From Mucilaginibacter conchicola (GTDB taxonomy: Bacteria; Bacteroidota; Bacteroidia; Sphingobacteriales; Sphingobacteriaceae): 64,000 bases of DNA. The notes under the pieces are model-generated. The model had not been told where the DNA came from. It saw only the letters and a program-made list of their open reading frames with translations, and did not search any database. Location of the stretch: positions 2,070,356 to 2,134,355 of the forward strand of contig NZ_QWDC01000001.1 in NCBI RefSeq assembly GCF_003432115.1. The letters are read 5' to 3'. Positions 17,063 through 24,457 of this stretch are shown one piece after another. Every line of letters starts with the position of its first letter. Position 1 is the first letter of the stretch. Both the position numbers and the translations under genes were made by a program.

Positions 17063-17635
17063 ATGAAGTTTTTTAACCGGCCCAATAAACCAGAAGATAC
17101 CGACGACGAGCAGCTGCTTAAAAGCTATCGGGATACCCGCGACTTAAAGTTGCTGGGTAAACTGTATGAGCGTTATATGCCGCTGGTTTATGGCGTGGCC
17201 CTTAAATACTTAAAAGATGAGGACGCCTCTCAGGATGCCGTAATGGCCATTTTTGAAGAGCTGACACAAAAGGTACATCAGCACGAGGTAAAACAGTTTA
17301 GGAGCTGGTTATATGTGCTTAGCCGCAACCATTGTTTAATGCAATTGCGGGCCGGTAAAAAAATGGAGACCGTAGGGATAGATGACTTTATGGAATTTAC
17401 CCCGGTTTTGCATCCTGACACTGAAGACAAGGAACAAGCCATGCAAGCTTTAGAGCGCTGCCTGGAAAAACTAATGCCTGCGCAACAGCAAAGCGTTAAG
17501 TTGTTTTACCTTGATGAGAAGTGCTATAAAGAAGTTGCCGATGAGACGGGCTTTAGCATGAACGAAGTAAAAAGTTATATACAGAACGGCAAACGCAATT
17601 TGAAGATCTGTTTAGAAAAAAATAGTGAAAGATAA
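17063..17635 (+). CDS. sigma-70 family (ECF-type) RNA polymerase sigma factor
   Basis: A 190-residue alternative sigma factor. Region 2 is YERYMPLVYGVALKYLKDEDASQDAVMAIFEEL, and region 4 is MPAQQQSVKLFYLDEKCYKEVADETGFSMNEVKSYIQNGKRNLK. Regions 1.1 and 3 are absent, as expected for an ECF sigma. The downstream gene starts inside its 3' end, so they are translationally coupled. Target promoters cannot be read from the window, but the divergent VWA gene is an obvious candidate. Confidence 0.92.
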   Translation: MKFFNRPNKPEDTDDEQLLKSYRDTRDLKLLGKLYERYMPLVYGVALKYLKDEDASQDAVMAIFEELTQKVHQHEVKQFRSWLYVLSRNHCLMQLRAGKKMETVGIDDFMEFTPVLHPDTEDKEQAMQALERCLEKLMPAQQQSVKLFYLDEKCYKEVADETGFSMNEVKSYIQNGKRNLKICLEKNSER

Positions 17636-18953
17636 AAGGGCTGACATATCGCAGATACAAGCTTACCTTAACGGCGAGCTGGATAGCAAAGCCATGCATC
17701 AGCTGGAGCGCGAGGCACAGGCCGATCCCTTCCTGGCCGATGCCCTGGACGGCTATGCCGGTGCGGCGGGTCAGCAGGATAAACTTGCTGCCTTGCAGCA
17801 ACGCCTGCAGCAACGGGTAGAACCAAAAGTTCGCCGCATGTTGCCTTGGGCCACCGTTGCCATAGCCGCTTCTGTTGTTGGTTTTGTTATTGTGGCCGGC
17901 TTATTCTTTATGCGTAATGACAGTAACAAGCCTTCGGCACAGGTTGCAATAAATGAACCGGCTAAGGCTGCACCCTTATCTGCAGCACCAGTCCCCTTAG
18001 CAGATTCTCTCACTTTAAAAACGAATAAAAAACTTGCCGCACCGCTACCTGTGCAGGAGCAAAATATGAATGCTTATAATACTCCCCCTTCTGTGAGTAA
18101 ACCTGTACCATCACGAAACCTGGTGTATGATAGCGCGATAGTACAGGCAGAGCCAGCACCAGTTGCAGAGACTGATAAATCGCTATATAATAACGCAAGC
18201 CCTGTAGTTAATGACCAATACAAGTCAAACTATATGGCCAATAAACGCCAGGATACTGTATTAGGTGGCGAAAACATCGCTATAAACAAAAACCCATCAG
18301 CGGTTACAGTATTAAATAGCAAAGCCGTGGGTGCTACTTACAAAGAAAGGGAACGCCAATCTGCAAGTGCCACCGCAGCACTAATGGCAGCTAACTTACC
18401 AACAGGATTAAACGGCAAAGTGTTAGATGATAAAGGTGTCCCCCTGCCCGGTGCATCTGTACAAGTGGTTGGGAAATCTAACGCAACCACCACTGATGCC
18501 TACGGCCGCTTTAACCTGCGCGAGGTAAAACCCGACGACCAGGTGGCCTATGGCTATTTAGGGTACGATAAAAAAGTATTACCCGCAAAAACCGGCGATA
18601 GCGTAAAAGTAATGCTCAAGGAATCGGGCACTTCATTGGCCGAGGTAGTGGTTACACAAGTGCCAAAACGCAACGGCTCAAAAGCCCAGCCTATGATGGG
18701 ATGGAAAGCTTATAATGATTATCTAAAACGGGAAGCCATTTTAGATGAGGGTGAGAAAACAGGATCGGTGCAGGTGACTTTTACAGTTGCAGCTAACGGT
18801 AACATCAGCGATATCAAAACAACCAAAAGCTTGAATGCCGCCGCAGATGAAAGAGCGATGAGTCTTATCCAAAAAGGCCCGCGCTGGTTTGGTAACCTTA
18901 ATGGCAAACCGGAGGTTGTAAAGGTTACGGTGAAATTATTGAACCGGGAATAA
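17625..18953 (+). CDS. membrane anti-sigma-like protein with CarboxypepD_reg and TonB-C domains
   Basis: A 442-residue protein read from a GTG overlapping the sigma gene by 11 bases. Its cytoplasmic N-terminus (residues 1-70; DISQIQAYLNGELDSKAMHQLE) looks like a short anti-sigma domain. One TM helix (about 75-97, ATVAIAASVVGFVIVAGLFF) follows, then a long Ala/Pro/Asn-rich periplasmic linker, a CarboxypepD_reg module near 262-345 (GKVLDDKGVPLPGASVQVVG ... LAEVVVTQ) and a TonB C-terminal-like domain (about 375-442, SVQVTFTVAANGNISDI). The position and N-terminus suggest control of the sigma factor. The two periplasmic domains match features of the divergent VWA protein. Function is inferred. 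Confidence 0.8.
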   Translation: MKDKRADISQIQAYLNGELDSKAMHQLEREAQADPFLADALDGYAGAAGQQDKLAALQQRLQQRVEPKVRRMLPWATVAIAASVVGFVIVAGLFFMRNDSNKPSAQVAINEPAKAAPLSAAPVPLADSLTLKTNKKLAAPLPVQEQNMNAYNTPPSVSKPVPSRNLVYDSAIVQAEPAPVAETDKSLYNNASPVVNDQYKSNYMANKRQDTVLGGENIAINKNPSAVTVLNSKAVGATYKERERQSASATAALMAANLPTGLNGKVLDDKGVPLPGASVQVVGKSNATTTDAYGRFNLREVKPDDQVAYGYLGYDKKVLPAKTGDSVKVMLKESGTSLAEVVVTQVPKRNGSKAQPMMGWKAYNDYLKREAILDEGEKTGSVQVTFTVAANGNISDIKTTKSLNAAADERAMSLIQKGPRWFGNLNGKPEVVKVTVKLLNRE

Positions 18954-18975
18954 CTCCAAAAGCTACTCAAAAAAT

Positions 18976-19066
18976 GTCATTTCGAACGAGCGGCAGCGAG
19001 GAGAAATCTTCTGCATGCAGAACTTAAATTGTAGAAGATTTCTCCTCGTTCCTCGTTCGAAATGAC
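18976..19066. repeat. palindromic repeat, family B copy 2
   Basis: TGTCATTTCGAACGAG and CTCGTTCGAAATGACA are the inverted ends, with an inner GAGAAATCTTCT / AGAAGATTTCTC pair. It separates the convergent anti-sigma-like and ABC exporter genes and could also act as a transcription stop. Confidence 0.8.
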
Positions 19067-19093
19067 AAGTGTATATGTTCGCGTCACTATTAC

Positions 19094-20848
19094 TTACGCA
19101 TCCACCGTATGCTTCTCGCCAATTTGCTGGCGCCACATGGCGTAGTAAAGGCCTTTCTGGTCAATCAGGTCGTGGTGTTTGCCGGCTTCTACTATGTTGC
19201 CTTTTTCCAGTACATAAATGCAATCGGCATGCATAATGGTTGAGAGACGGTGCGCTATCAAGATGGTAATATGATCGTTCAATACCGATACATCGCGGAT
19301 AGTATGGGTGATCTCTTCTTCGGTGATCGAATCCAGTGATGAGGTAGCCTCGTCAAACACCAGGATATCCGGCCTGCGCAGCAGAGCGCGCGCGATGGAT
19401 AAACGCTGCTTTTCGCCACCAGATACTTTTACGCCTCCTTCACCAATTACAGTATCCAAACCTTTATCGGCACGGGCCATCAGGGTTTGGCAGGCTGCGC
19501 GTTGCAATACCTGTAAACACTCTTCGTCGGTTGCATCAGGGCGAACAAACAGTAAGTTCTCGCGGATAGTGCCCGAGAACAATTGGGTATCCTGCGTCAC
19601 AAAACCTATTTTTTCGCGCAACTGGTCAAGGTCTATTTCTTTGCTTGCAATATCGTTATAAAGCACATCGCCTTCGCCAGGTTGATACAAACCTACCAGC
19701 AATTTCACCAGGGTGGTTTTACCTGAGCCTGAAGGACCAACAAAAGCAATGGTCTCACCTGTATTTACCTTAAAGCTGATATGAGTAAGCGCTTTGCGGT
19801 TAGCCGTCAAGTGCTGAAAGCTTACATCGTCAAAAGTCAATTTGTGTACCTTCTCTAACAATACAGGTTTCTCGGGCTTTTTATCAATAGGTGTGCTCAG
19901 GATCTTTTTGAAGTTACCTAATGATACTTCAGCCTCGCGCCAGCTAAGAATAACATTACCCAACTCCTGCAGCGGGTTAAACAGGAAGAAAGAGTAGAAC
20001 AGGAAAGTGAAATACTGGCCGGCAGATATATTACCTCTGAATATCAGCATCAATAAAACCACTACCATGGCACTGCGCACCAGGTTTACGGTTGTACCCT
20101 GCACAAAGCTCATGCTGCGTACATATTTTACTTTCTTTAGCTCAAGGTCTAATATCTTGTAGGTAGTTGTATTTAAGCGCGCTATCTCCTGTTTTGCCAA
20201 ACCCAAACTTTTTATCAGCTCGATGTTTCTTAACGATTCTGTAGTTGAACCGGCGAGAGCTGTAGTTTCGGCAACGATATTCTTTTGGATGCGTTTGATA
20301 CGGCGGCTCATGGCCATGCTCACAAACGATATGATAGGGATAGCGGCAAGATAAACCAGCAACACCTGGTAACTGATGGATACCGAGTAAACCATTACAA
20401 ACACCATCCCGATGATGGATACAAACAGGATGCTGATAAATTGGGTGATAAACTTCTCGCAGTCCAAACGTACTTTTTGCAGGATGCCCAGAGTCTCGCC
20501 GCTACGCTGGTCTTCAAATACCTGGTAAGGCAGCTCAAGCGAGTGCCTCAAACCATCGGCATACATTTCGGCGCCAACTTTTTGGGTAATGATATTGGTA
20601 AAATAATCCTGGAAGTTTTTAGCTATACGCGACACCATGGCAACGCCAATGGCTAAACCAATGTACATCAGCACGCGGTTAAGGTATTCGCTCTCTTTAA
20701 GACTACCGTGTTTCTCGATCACATTATCAACAATATGACCGGTTATATATGGATCAAGCAGCGAGAAACCAATGTTCATTGCTGCTAAAAACAACGCCAG
20801 GACAACAATCCAGCGATGCTTTTTTAGGTAACTGATAAGTATATTCAT
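19094..20848 (-). CDS. ABC transporter, MsbA/LmrA-type fused permease-ATPase
   Basis: A 584-residue half-transporter exporter (lipid or drug). Residues 1-310 hold six TM helices (TM1 WIVVLALFLAAMNIGFSLL), and the ATPase follows with Walker A GPSGSGKTTL, Q-loop VTQDTQLFSG, signature VSGGEKQRLS, Walker B ILVFDEATSSLD and switch IAHRLST. I start at the ATG at 20848 (MNILISYLKKHRW). A 29-residue longer frame exists, but its extra codons run through the terminator hairpin of the upstream gene. Substrate is unknown, and I avoid naming it msbA because a Lipid A role is not shown. Confidence 0.9.
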   Translation of the reverse strand: MNILISYLKKHRWIVVLALFLAAMNIGFSLLDPYITGHIVDNVIEKHGSLKESEYLNRVLMYIGLAIGVAMVSRIAKNFQDYFTNIITQKVGAEMYADGLRHSLELPYQVFEDQRSGETLGILQKVRLDCEKFITQFISILFVSIIGMVFVMVYSVSISYQVLLVYLAAIPIISFVSMAMSRRIKRIQKNIVAETTALAGSTTESLRNIELIKSLGLAKQEIARLNTTTYKILDLELKKVKYVRSMSFVQGTTVNLVRSAMVVVLLMLIFRGNISAGQYFTFLFYSFFLFNPLQELGNVILSWREAEVSLGNFKKILSTPIDKKPEKPVLLEKVHKLTFDDVSFQHLTANRKALTHISFKVNTGETIAFVGPSGSGKTTLVKLLVGLYQPGEGDVLYNDIASKEIDLDQLREKIGFVTQDTQLFSGTIRENLLFVRPDATDEECLQVLQRAACQTLMARADKGLDTVIGEGGVKVSGGEKQRLSIARALLRRPDILVFDEATSSLDSITEEEITHTIRDVSVLNDHITILIAHRLSTIMHADCIYVLEKGNIVEAGKHHDLIDQKGLYYAMWRQQIGEKHTVDA

Positions 20849-20871
20849 TTTTCTCGGCAGCAAAAATAAAT

Positions 20872-20903
20872 AAAGGGAATGGCCTGCGTAGCCTATCCCC
20901 TTT
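20872..20903 (-). terminator. terminator of the MarR-GNAT gene
   Basis: AAAGGG...CCCTTT stem with a second arm GGC/GCC, followed on the minus strand by ATTTATTTTT. It lies between the MarR-GNAT gene and the ABC exporter start and supports starting the exporter at 20848. Confidence 0.65.
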
Positions 20904-21003
20904 AATATGACAATGCGGTTATACCACCATGCCATGGTGAGCTTGCCGAACCACCTTTCACCCTACTTATCAAGTGGTTAGGTCTCAAGGGCCATACTAA
21001 TGA

Positions 21004-21948
21004 TCACAATTCCAGCTCCATCTGGATGTTACAACGCTCATACGGCGACGGCACACCGGTTATTTTTTTAAAGCCCAGTTTATGGTACAGGCTGATAGCC
21101 GGTTTAAGAATGGTATTACTTTCCAGGTAGAGTTTATTAGCCTCGAGTTTTTTTGCTTTGGCGATGCAGGCCTGCCCTAACAGGTAGCCTATCCCCATGC
21201 CTTTTGCCTTTGGCGATACAGCCATTTTAGCCAGCTCAAACGTGTCGCCATCCATTTTGATGAGGGCGCATGCACCAACGGGTTCATTTTTATAAAGCGC
21301 TATCAGGATATGGCCACCTTTGTCAAGAATGTACTCTTTAGGATGATCTAAAGCTTTGTAATCCGATTCTTCCATCTTAAACCAGGTTTGGATCCACTCT
21401 ACATTCAATTCTCTAAATGCTTGCTGATACTCCGGCGTATAATCAATCACTTGCACATCGGCGCTTTCACGTTTCTTGCGTTCATCTTTTACGCGGTTAA
21501 GCAGGCTCTTTTGCTCCAGCAGAAACTCCCACTCTTCAATAGCTTTCCAGATATTATATTGACTCTCGCCCATAGCGCTCTCCACCGCCGCATTCACATC
21601 CGCATATTGCGACTGGATCTTTTTGTTGATCTCTCCCCCCTTATCTGTTAAGGCGATGTAGTTCTTGCGCGCATCTCCCTTGCCTTTTACCTCTTTAGCT
21701 ACGCCGCCTTTTATCATCTCTTTGGCAATGGTGCTTACCGATGGATGCGAATGCCCTATCTCCTGCGCAATCTGCATAATAGATTTATTCTCCCCCTCAG
21801 CCAGCGAATAAAAAACCGGGAACCATTTTGGGTTCATTTCTATATTATATAAGCCATAAACCTCACTTGCCTGGTCGCTTAGTTTTTCGCTTAATCTGCG
21901 TAAACGGCTCCCCAAAGCCATCTTGCCTACTTTATTGTAAAACTCCAT
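21004..21948 (-). CDS. MarR-family regulator fused to a GNAT acetyltransferase
   Basis: A 314-residue two-domain protein. Residues 1-150 are a MarR winged helix (LGSRLRRLSEKLSDQASEVYG ... MQIAQEIGHSHPSVSTIAKEMI ... RKNYIALTDKG). Residues 165-314 are a GNAT domain (IDYTPEYQQAFRELNVEWI ... LAKMAVSPKAKGMGIGYLLGQ, giving the acetyl-CoA loop, and YHKLGFKKI). I start at the ATG at 21948, because the upstream extension has no RBS and lacks domain content. Such fusions occur in Bacteroidota; ligand and acetyl acceptor are unknown. A palindromic site at 21956-21979 just upstream suggests autoregulation. Confidence 0.85.
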   Translation of the reverse strand: MEFYNKVGKMALGSRLRRLSEKLSDQASEVYGLYNIEMNPKWFPVFYSLAEGENKSIMQIAQEIGHSHPSVSTIAKEMIKGGVAKEVKGKGDARKNYIALTDKGGEINKKIQSQYADVNAAVESAMGESQYNIWKAIEEWEFLLEQKSLLNRVKDERKKRESADVQVIDYTPEYQQAFRELNVEWIQTWFKMEESDYKALDHPKEYILDKGGHILIALYKNEPVGACALIKMDGDTFELAKMAVSPKAKGMGIGYLLGQACIAKAKKLEANKLYLESNTILKPAISLYHKLGFKKITGVPSPYERCNIQMELEL

Positions 21949-21955
21949 AATATTA

Positions 21956-21979
21956 ATTACGTAATCAATTACGCAATTG
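21956..21979. promoter_or_regulatory. candidate MarR operator
   Basis: Just before the MarR-GNAT start, ATTACGTAAT (21956-21965, a perfect palindrome) is followed by CAATTACGCAATTG (21966-21979, arms CAATT/AATTG). Two closely spaced A/T-rich palindromes sharing ATTACG are typical of MarR binding sites. Binding is not shown. Confidence 0.5.
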
Positions 21980-22032
21980 TAAATAGATTTAACGAAACGT
22001 CCAAATTTTTGTGAGATTAGCAACAAATCATA

Positions 22033-22049
22033 CGTCATTGCGAGGATAG
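22033..22049. repeat. half copy of palindromic repeat family A
   Basis: CGTCATTGCGAGGATAG matches the left end of family A, but the matching right arm is absent, so this looks like a decayed or truncated copy upstream of the MarR-GNAT gene. Confidence 0.4.
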
Positions 22050-22140
22050 GGTGTTGTGCTATCACGCTTAAAATACATTCGAAATAAAACTTCGAAGATC
22101 ACATCAATCCATCAATCACAAAAATCAGCGGTCAACAAAA

Positions 22141-22169
22141 AAGGGATGAACTCAAAAAGCCCATCCCTT
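22141..22169 (-). terminator. frr terminator
   Basis: AAGGGATG / CATCCCTT stem directly after the frr stop codon, followed on the minus strand by TTTTTTGTTG. Confidence 0.75.
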
Positions 22170-22192
22170 CTCTTATGTAATAACCGTTTAGA

Positions 22193-22756
22193 TTAAACAG
22201 TCATGATATCTTTTTCTTTAGCCTCAGTTAACTGATCAACTTTAACAATGTAAGCATCGGTCAGTTTTTGAACTTCGGCTTCGCCTACTTTGATCTCGTC
22301 TTCAGATACGCCATCCGCTTTTGATTTTTTGATCTTTTCGTTGGCATCTTTACGGATGTTGCGGATAGCGATCTTACCGTTTTCTGCTTCGCCTTTAGCT
22401 TTCTTAACTAAGTCGCGGCGGCGCTCCTCTGTCAACGGTGGTACGTTGATGCGGATGATCACACCATCGTTTTGCGGGTTAACACCCAGGTTAGCTTCTT
22501 TGATAGCTTTCTCGATAGCCGGCAATAACGATTTTTCCCATGGCTGTACAACAATAGTACGTGCATCAGGCGTGTTTACGCTACCTACCTGGCTAAGCGG
22601 CGTGGCCGAACCATAGTAATCAACCATAACATCATCTAACATTGCCGGGCTGGCTTTACCTGCACGTATTTTGTTTAATTCGCTATCAGCATGGGCAATA
22701 GCTTTTTCCATCAAAGCTTTTGCATCATTTATTTGTTTCTTAACGAGTTCGCTCAT
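22193..22756 (-). CDS. frr: ribosome recycling factor
   Basis: Splits post-termination 70S ribosomes together with EF-G. The 187-residue protein has the standard blocks SELNKIRAGKASPAMLDDVMVDYYGSATPL, VVQPWEKSLLPAIEKAIKEANLGVNP, VPPLTEERRRDLVKKAKGEAE and the C-terminal DQLTEAKEKDIMTV. I start at the ATG at 22756, because the longer frame adds 44 unrelated residues. In many bacteria frr follows pyrH, but here pyrH is 18 kb away and frr stands alone. Confidence 0.96.
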   Translation of the reverse strand: MSELVKKQINDAKALMEKAIAHADSELNKIRAGKASPAMLDDVMVDYYGSATPLSQVGSVNTPDARTIVVQPWEKSLLPAIEKAIKEANLGVNPQNDGVIIRINVPPLTEERRRDLVKKAKGEAENGKIAIRNIRKDANEKIKKSKADGVSEDEIKVGEAEVQKLTDAYIVKVDQLTEAKEKDIMTV

Positions 22757-22915
22757 CGTATTTCTTTGAATTTTTTGACAAAAGTAACAAAAACTATTAA
22801 AGCGGCTAACCGCACCTGCCTTTGTTTGTCTTAAAACAGCATAAAAGCATGGCTTGTTTGCCACAAAAAATAGCGCATAAAAAAGCACGCCACCGTTAAA
22901 TAGCGTGTAAAATTT

Positions 22916-22943
22916 AAGGCACCGGATATGTACCCGGTGCCTT
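22916..22943 (-). terminator. RRM gene terminator
   Basis: AAGGCACCGG / CCGGTGCCTT stem with an 8-base loop, just downstream of the RRM gene stop codon on the minus strand. Confidence 0.65.
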
Positions 22944-22955
22944 AGTTTTTAAATA

Positions 22956-23378
22956 TTATGACCAGCGATCTTCGCTTCTGCCGTTATCTTTTGAGTAGCC
23001 ACCGCCGCCGCCTCTGCGCTCGCCGCCACCGTAACCACCACCACGGTTTCCACCGCCGTTGTAGCCACCGCCGCCACGATTGCCGCCGTAACCACCACCG
23101 CGGTTACCGCCGCCGAAGCCACCGCCACCTGCAGGTTTTTTATTCTCTGCTTGTGAAACCGCGATAGAACGACCAGCAACTTGTGATCCGTTTAAGCCAG
23201 CGATTGCTTTTTGAGCAGCTTCATCGTCTGACATTTCAACGAATCCAAAGCCTTTGCTTCTTCCTGATTCTCTGTCAATAATAATTTTTGCGGTGGTAAC
23301 TTCACCATAAGCTTCAAAAAGCTCTTGTAAATCTGCTTCCTGTAAAGAGTACGGAAGGCTTCCAACGAATATGTTCAT
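22956..23378 (-). CDS. glycine-rich RRM RNA-binding protein
   Basis: A 140-residue RNA-binding protein with one RRM (residues 1-80: RNP2 IFVGSLPY, RNP1 SKGFGFVEM) and a Gly/Arg/Tyr-rich tail (about 85-140, with repeated GGGYGG and NRGGG units). This architecture is common in Bacteroidota and cyanobacteria, where it is linked to cold or stress response, but that role is not proven here. The long 5' leader (over 50 bases from the predicted -7 box) contains a small CCGG stem, which could be thermo- or cold-responsive. Confidence 0.93.
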   Translation of the reverse strand: MNIFVGSLPYSLQEADLQELFEAYGEVTTAKIIIDRESGRSKGFGFVEMSDDEAAQKAIAGLNGSQVAGRSIAVSQAENKKPAGGGGFGGGNRGGGYGGNRGGGGYNGGGNRGGGYGGGERRGGGGGYSKDNGRSEDRWS

Positions 23379-23433
23379 TAAAAATTTAATTTAGCACACC
23401 GGTTCATAGCCCGGCATTAAGTTTTGTTTTCTC

Positions 23434-23467
23434 CAAATATAGAATAGAAAGTAATCACTTGTACAAA
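23434..23467 (-). promoter_or_regulatory. promoter of the RRM gene
   Basis: On the minus strand TATATTTG (complement of 23434-23441) is a perfect TAnnTTTG box. A TTTG (complement of 23464-23467) lies 22 bases upstream, slightly longer than the normal 19. It implies a 5' leader of about 48 bases. Confidence 0.5.
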
Positions 23468-23525
23468 TAAATATCAAACTAAATGTTTTTATTTTTTGAA
23501 AATAAGTGCTTTACGGCCTGTTTTT

Positions 23526-23978
23526 CTATTCAACCGAGGCAATTTTATATATTTTCCCGTTAAGACTGAACTCATCACCAGCCTTTTTGCCTTTTATTTT
23601 TGCCCCTATAGGCGATGCTGTTGAAACCGCAAAATAGTTTATGCCACCGGCATTAATGCTGCCTGCACTTACTGATAAATAGAAATTTCCGTTATCCGTA
23701 GTTACCACGCTGCCTGCATCGGCAACGGTTAACGCAGCATTTGTTGAGATTCGATTTAATGCCACCATCAGTTTATTGGCCTCGGCAAGCTGGGCCATGT
23801 TGCGATTGGTTTCCTGCTGGGCCATTTCGCGGCCGGTCTCATATTTATCGCCGGCGCTGCTTTTGGTATCATCGCTTTGCGCCTGTTGGGCCTGCTCAAT
23901 GGCGTCTGTTGCGGCCTGCATGCGTTGCTGCACATAAGCCACACAGGCATTGTGTAATTGCTGTTTTAGTTCGCTCAT
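23526..23978 (-). CDS. Gre-like protein (GreA/GreB C-domain family)
   Basis: A 150-residue protein with an N-terminal helical hairpin (residues 1-75, including KYETGREMAQQETNRNMAQL) and a C-terminal beta domain. The C-terminal stretch STASPIGAKIKGKKAGDEFSLNGKIYKI strongly resembles the GreA/GreB FKBP-like domain block (SP.g..l.gk..Gd). The coiled-coil region is also Gre-like, but the usual acidic tip sequence is replaced by SDDTKSSAGDKYE. Homologues are often labelled 3-oxoacyl-ACP synthase, which this sequence does not support. It may act on RNA polymerase as a Gre-like factor; cleavage activity is unproven. Confidence 0.7.
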   Translation of the reverse strand: MSELKQQLHNACVAYVQQRMQAATDAIEQAQQAQSDDTKSSAGDKYETGREMAQQETNRNMAQLAEANKLMVALNRISTNAALTVADAGSVVTTDNGNFYLSVSAGSINAGGINYFAVSTASPIGAKIKGKKAGDEFSLNGKIYKIASVE

Positions 23979-24038
23979 AAAATTTTACGGATGGCTAAGA
24001 TGCGGTATTTGCAGGCATAAAAAAAGGCTTATAAAATA

Positions 24039-24070
24039 AAAGCCCCCGGCACTCGCTGCCAGGGGACTTT
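24039..24070 (-). terminator. orphan hairpin with T-tract on the minus strand
   Basis: Minus-strand stem around CCCCTGGCA / TGCCGGGGG with a 5-base GCGAG loop, followed by TTTTATTTTAT. The C.A mismatch seen on the plus strand becomes a G.U pair on the minus strand, which favours minus-strand transcription. It lies between the CapA gene and the Gre-like gene, so it may end a CapA or small-RNA transcript. Confidence 0.5.
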
Positions 24071-24271
24071 CAACCTAAACCTTATCACAATGTAAATGCG
24101 AGGCACTTACACCATCTCTAACGTTCAATTTTTGGAAAATGATACGTGGAGATGGGAGAAAGTTACATATTTATGATAAATAAAAATACAAACGCAACGT
24201 AAATCCTTATAAAACAATGTGTAGTGAAATTTAGTTAATGCATGATAACATTACATTAACTATAACAAAAA

Positions 24272-24457
24272 ATGAACTTAAAACGCACATTCGGCACTAT
24301 ACTAACCGTATTGGGTATAGTGGGGCTTATTTATACAGGCGTACAAATTATACAGCATACAGGTGCTGCCACAACCTTAATTGTAATAGGTGTTATTTCG
24401 ATAATATTCTTTTCTACCGGTATCAGTTTGATCAAAAACACCAAAGACGAGGCTTAA
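24272..24457 (+). CDS. small two-helix membrane protein
   Basis: A 61-residue protein with two predicted TM helices (residues 7-27 FGTILTVLGIVGLIYTGVQII and 33-54 AATTLIVIGVISIIFFSTGISL) and a short charged tail (KNTKDEA). No family is recognised. It overlaps the convergent CapA stop codon by 4 bases. A longer frame over the same bases in another phase has a much less plausible composition and was discarded. Confidence 0.65.
   Translation: MNLKRTFGTILTVLGIVGLIYTGVQIIQHTGAATTLIVIGVISIIFFSTGISLIKNTKDEA

Noticed and set aside
20849..20935. N-terminal extension of the ABC exporter by 29 residues
   Set aside because: It overlaps the terminator hairpin at 20872-20903, has no RBS and adds no transporter sequence.
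22958..23167. Plus-strand Arg/His-rich frame over the RRM protein tail
   Set aside because: It is the reverse reading of the Gly-rich repeat region.
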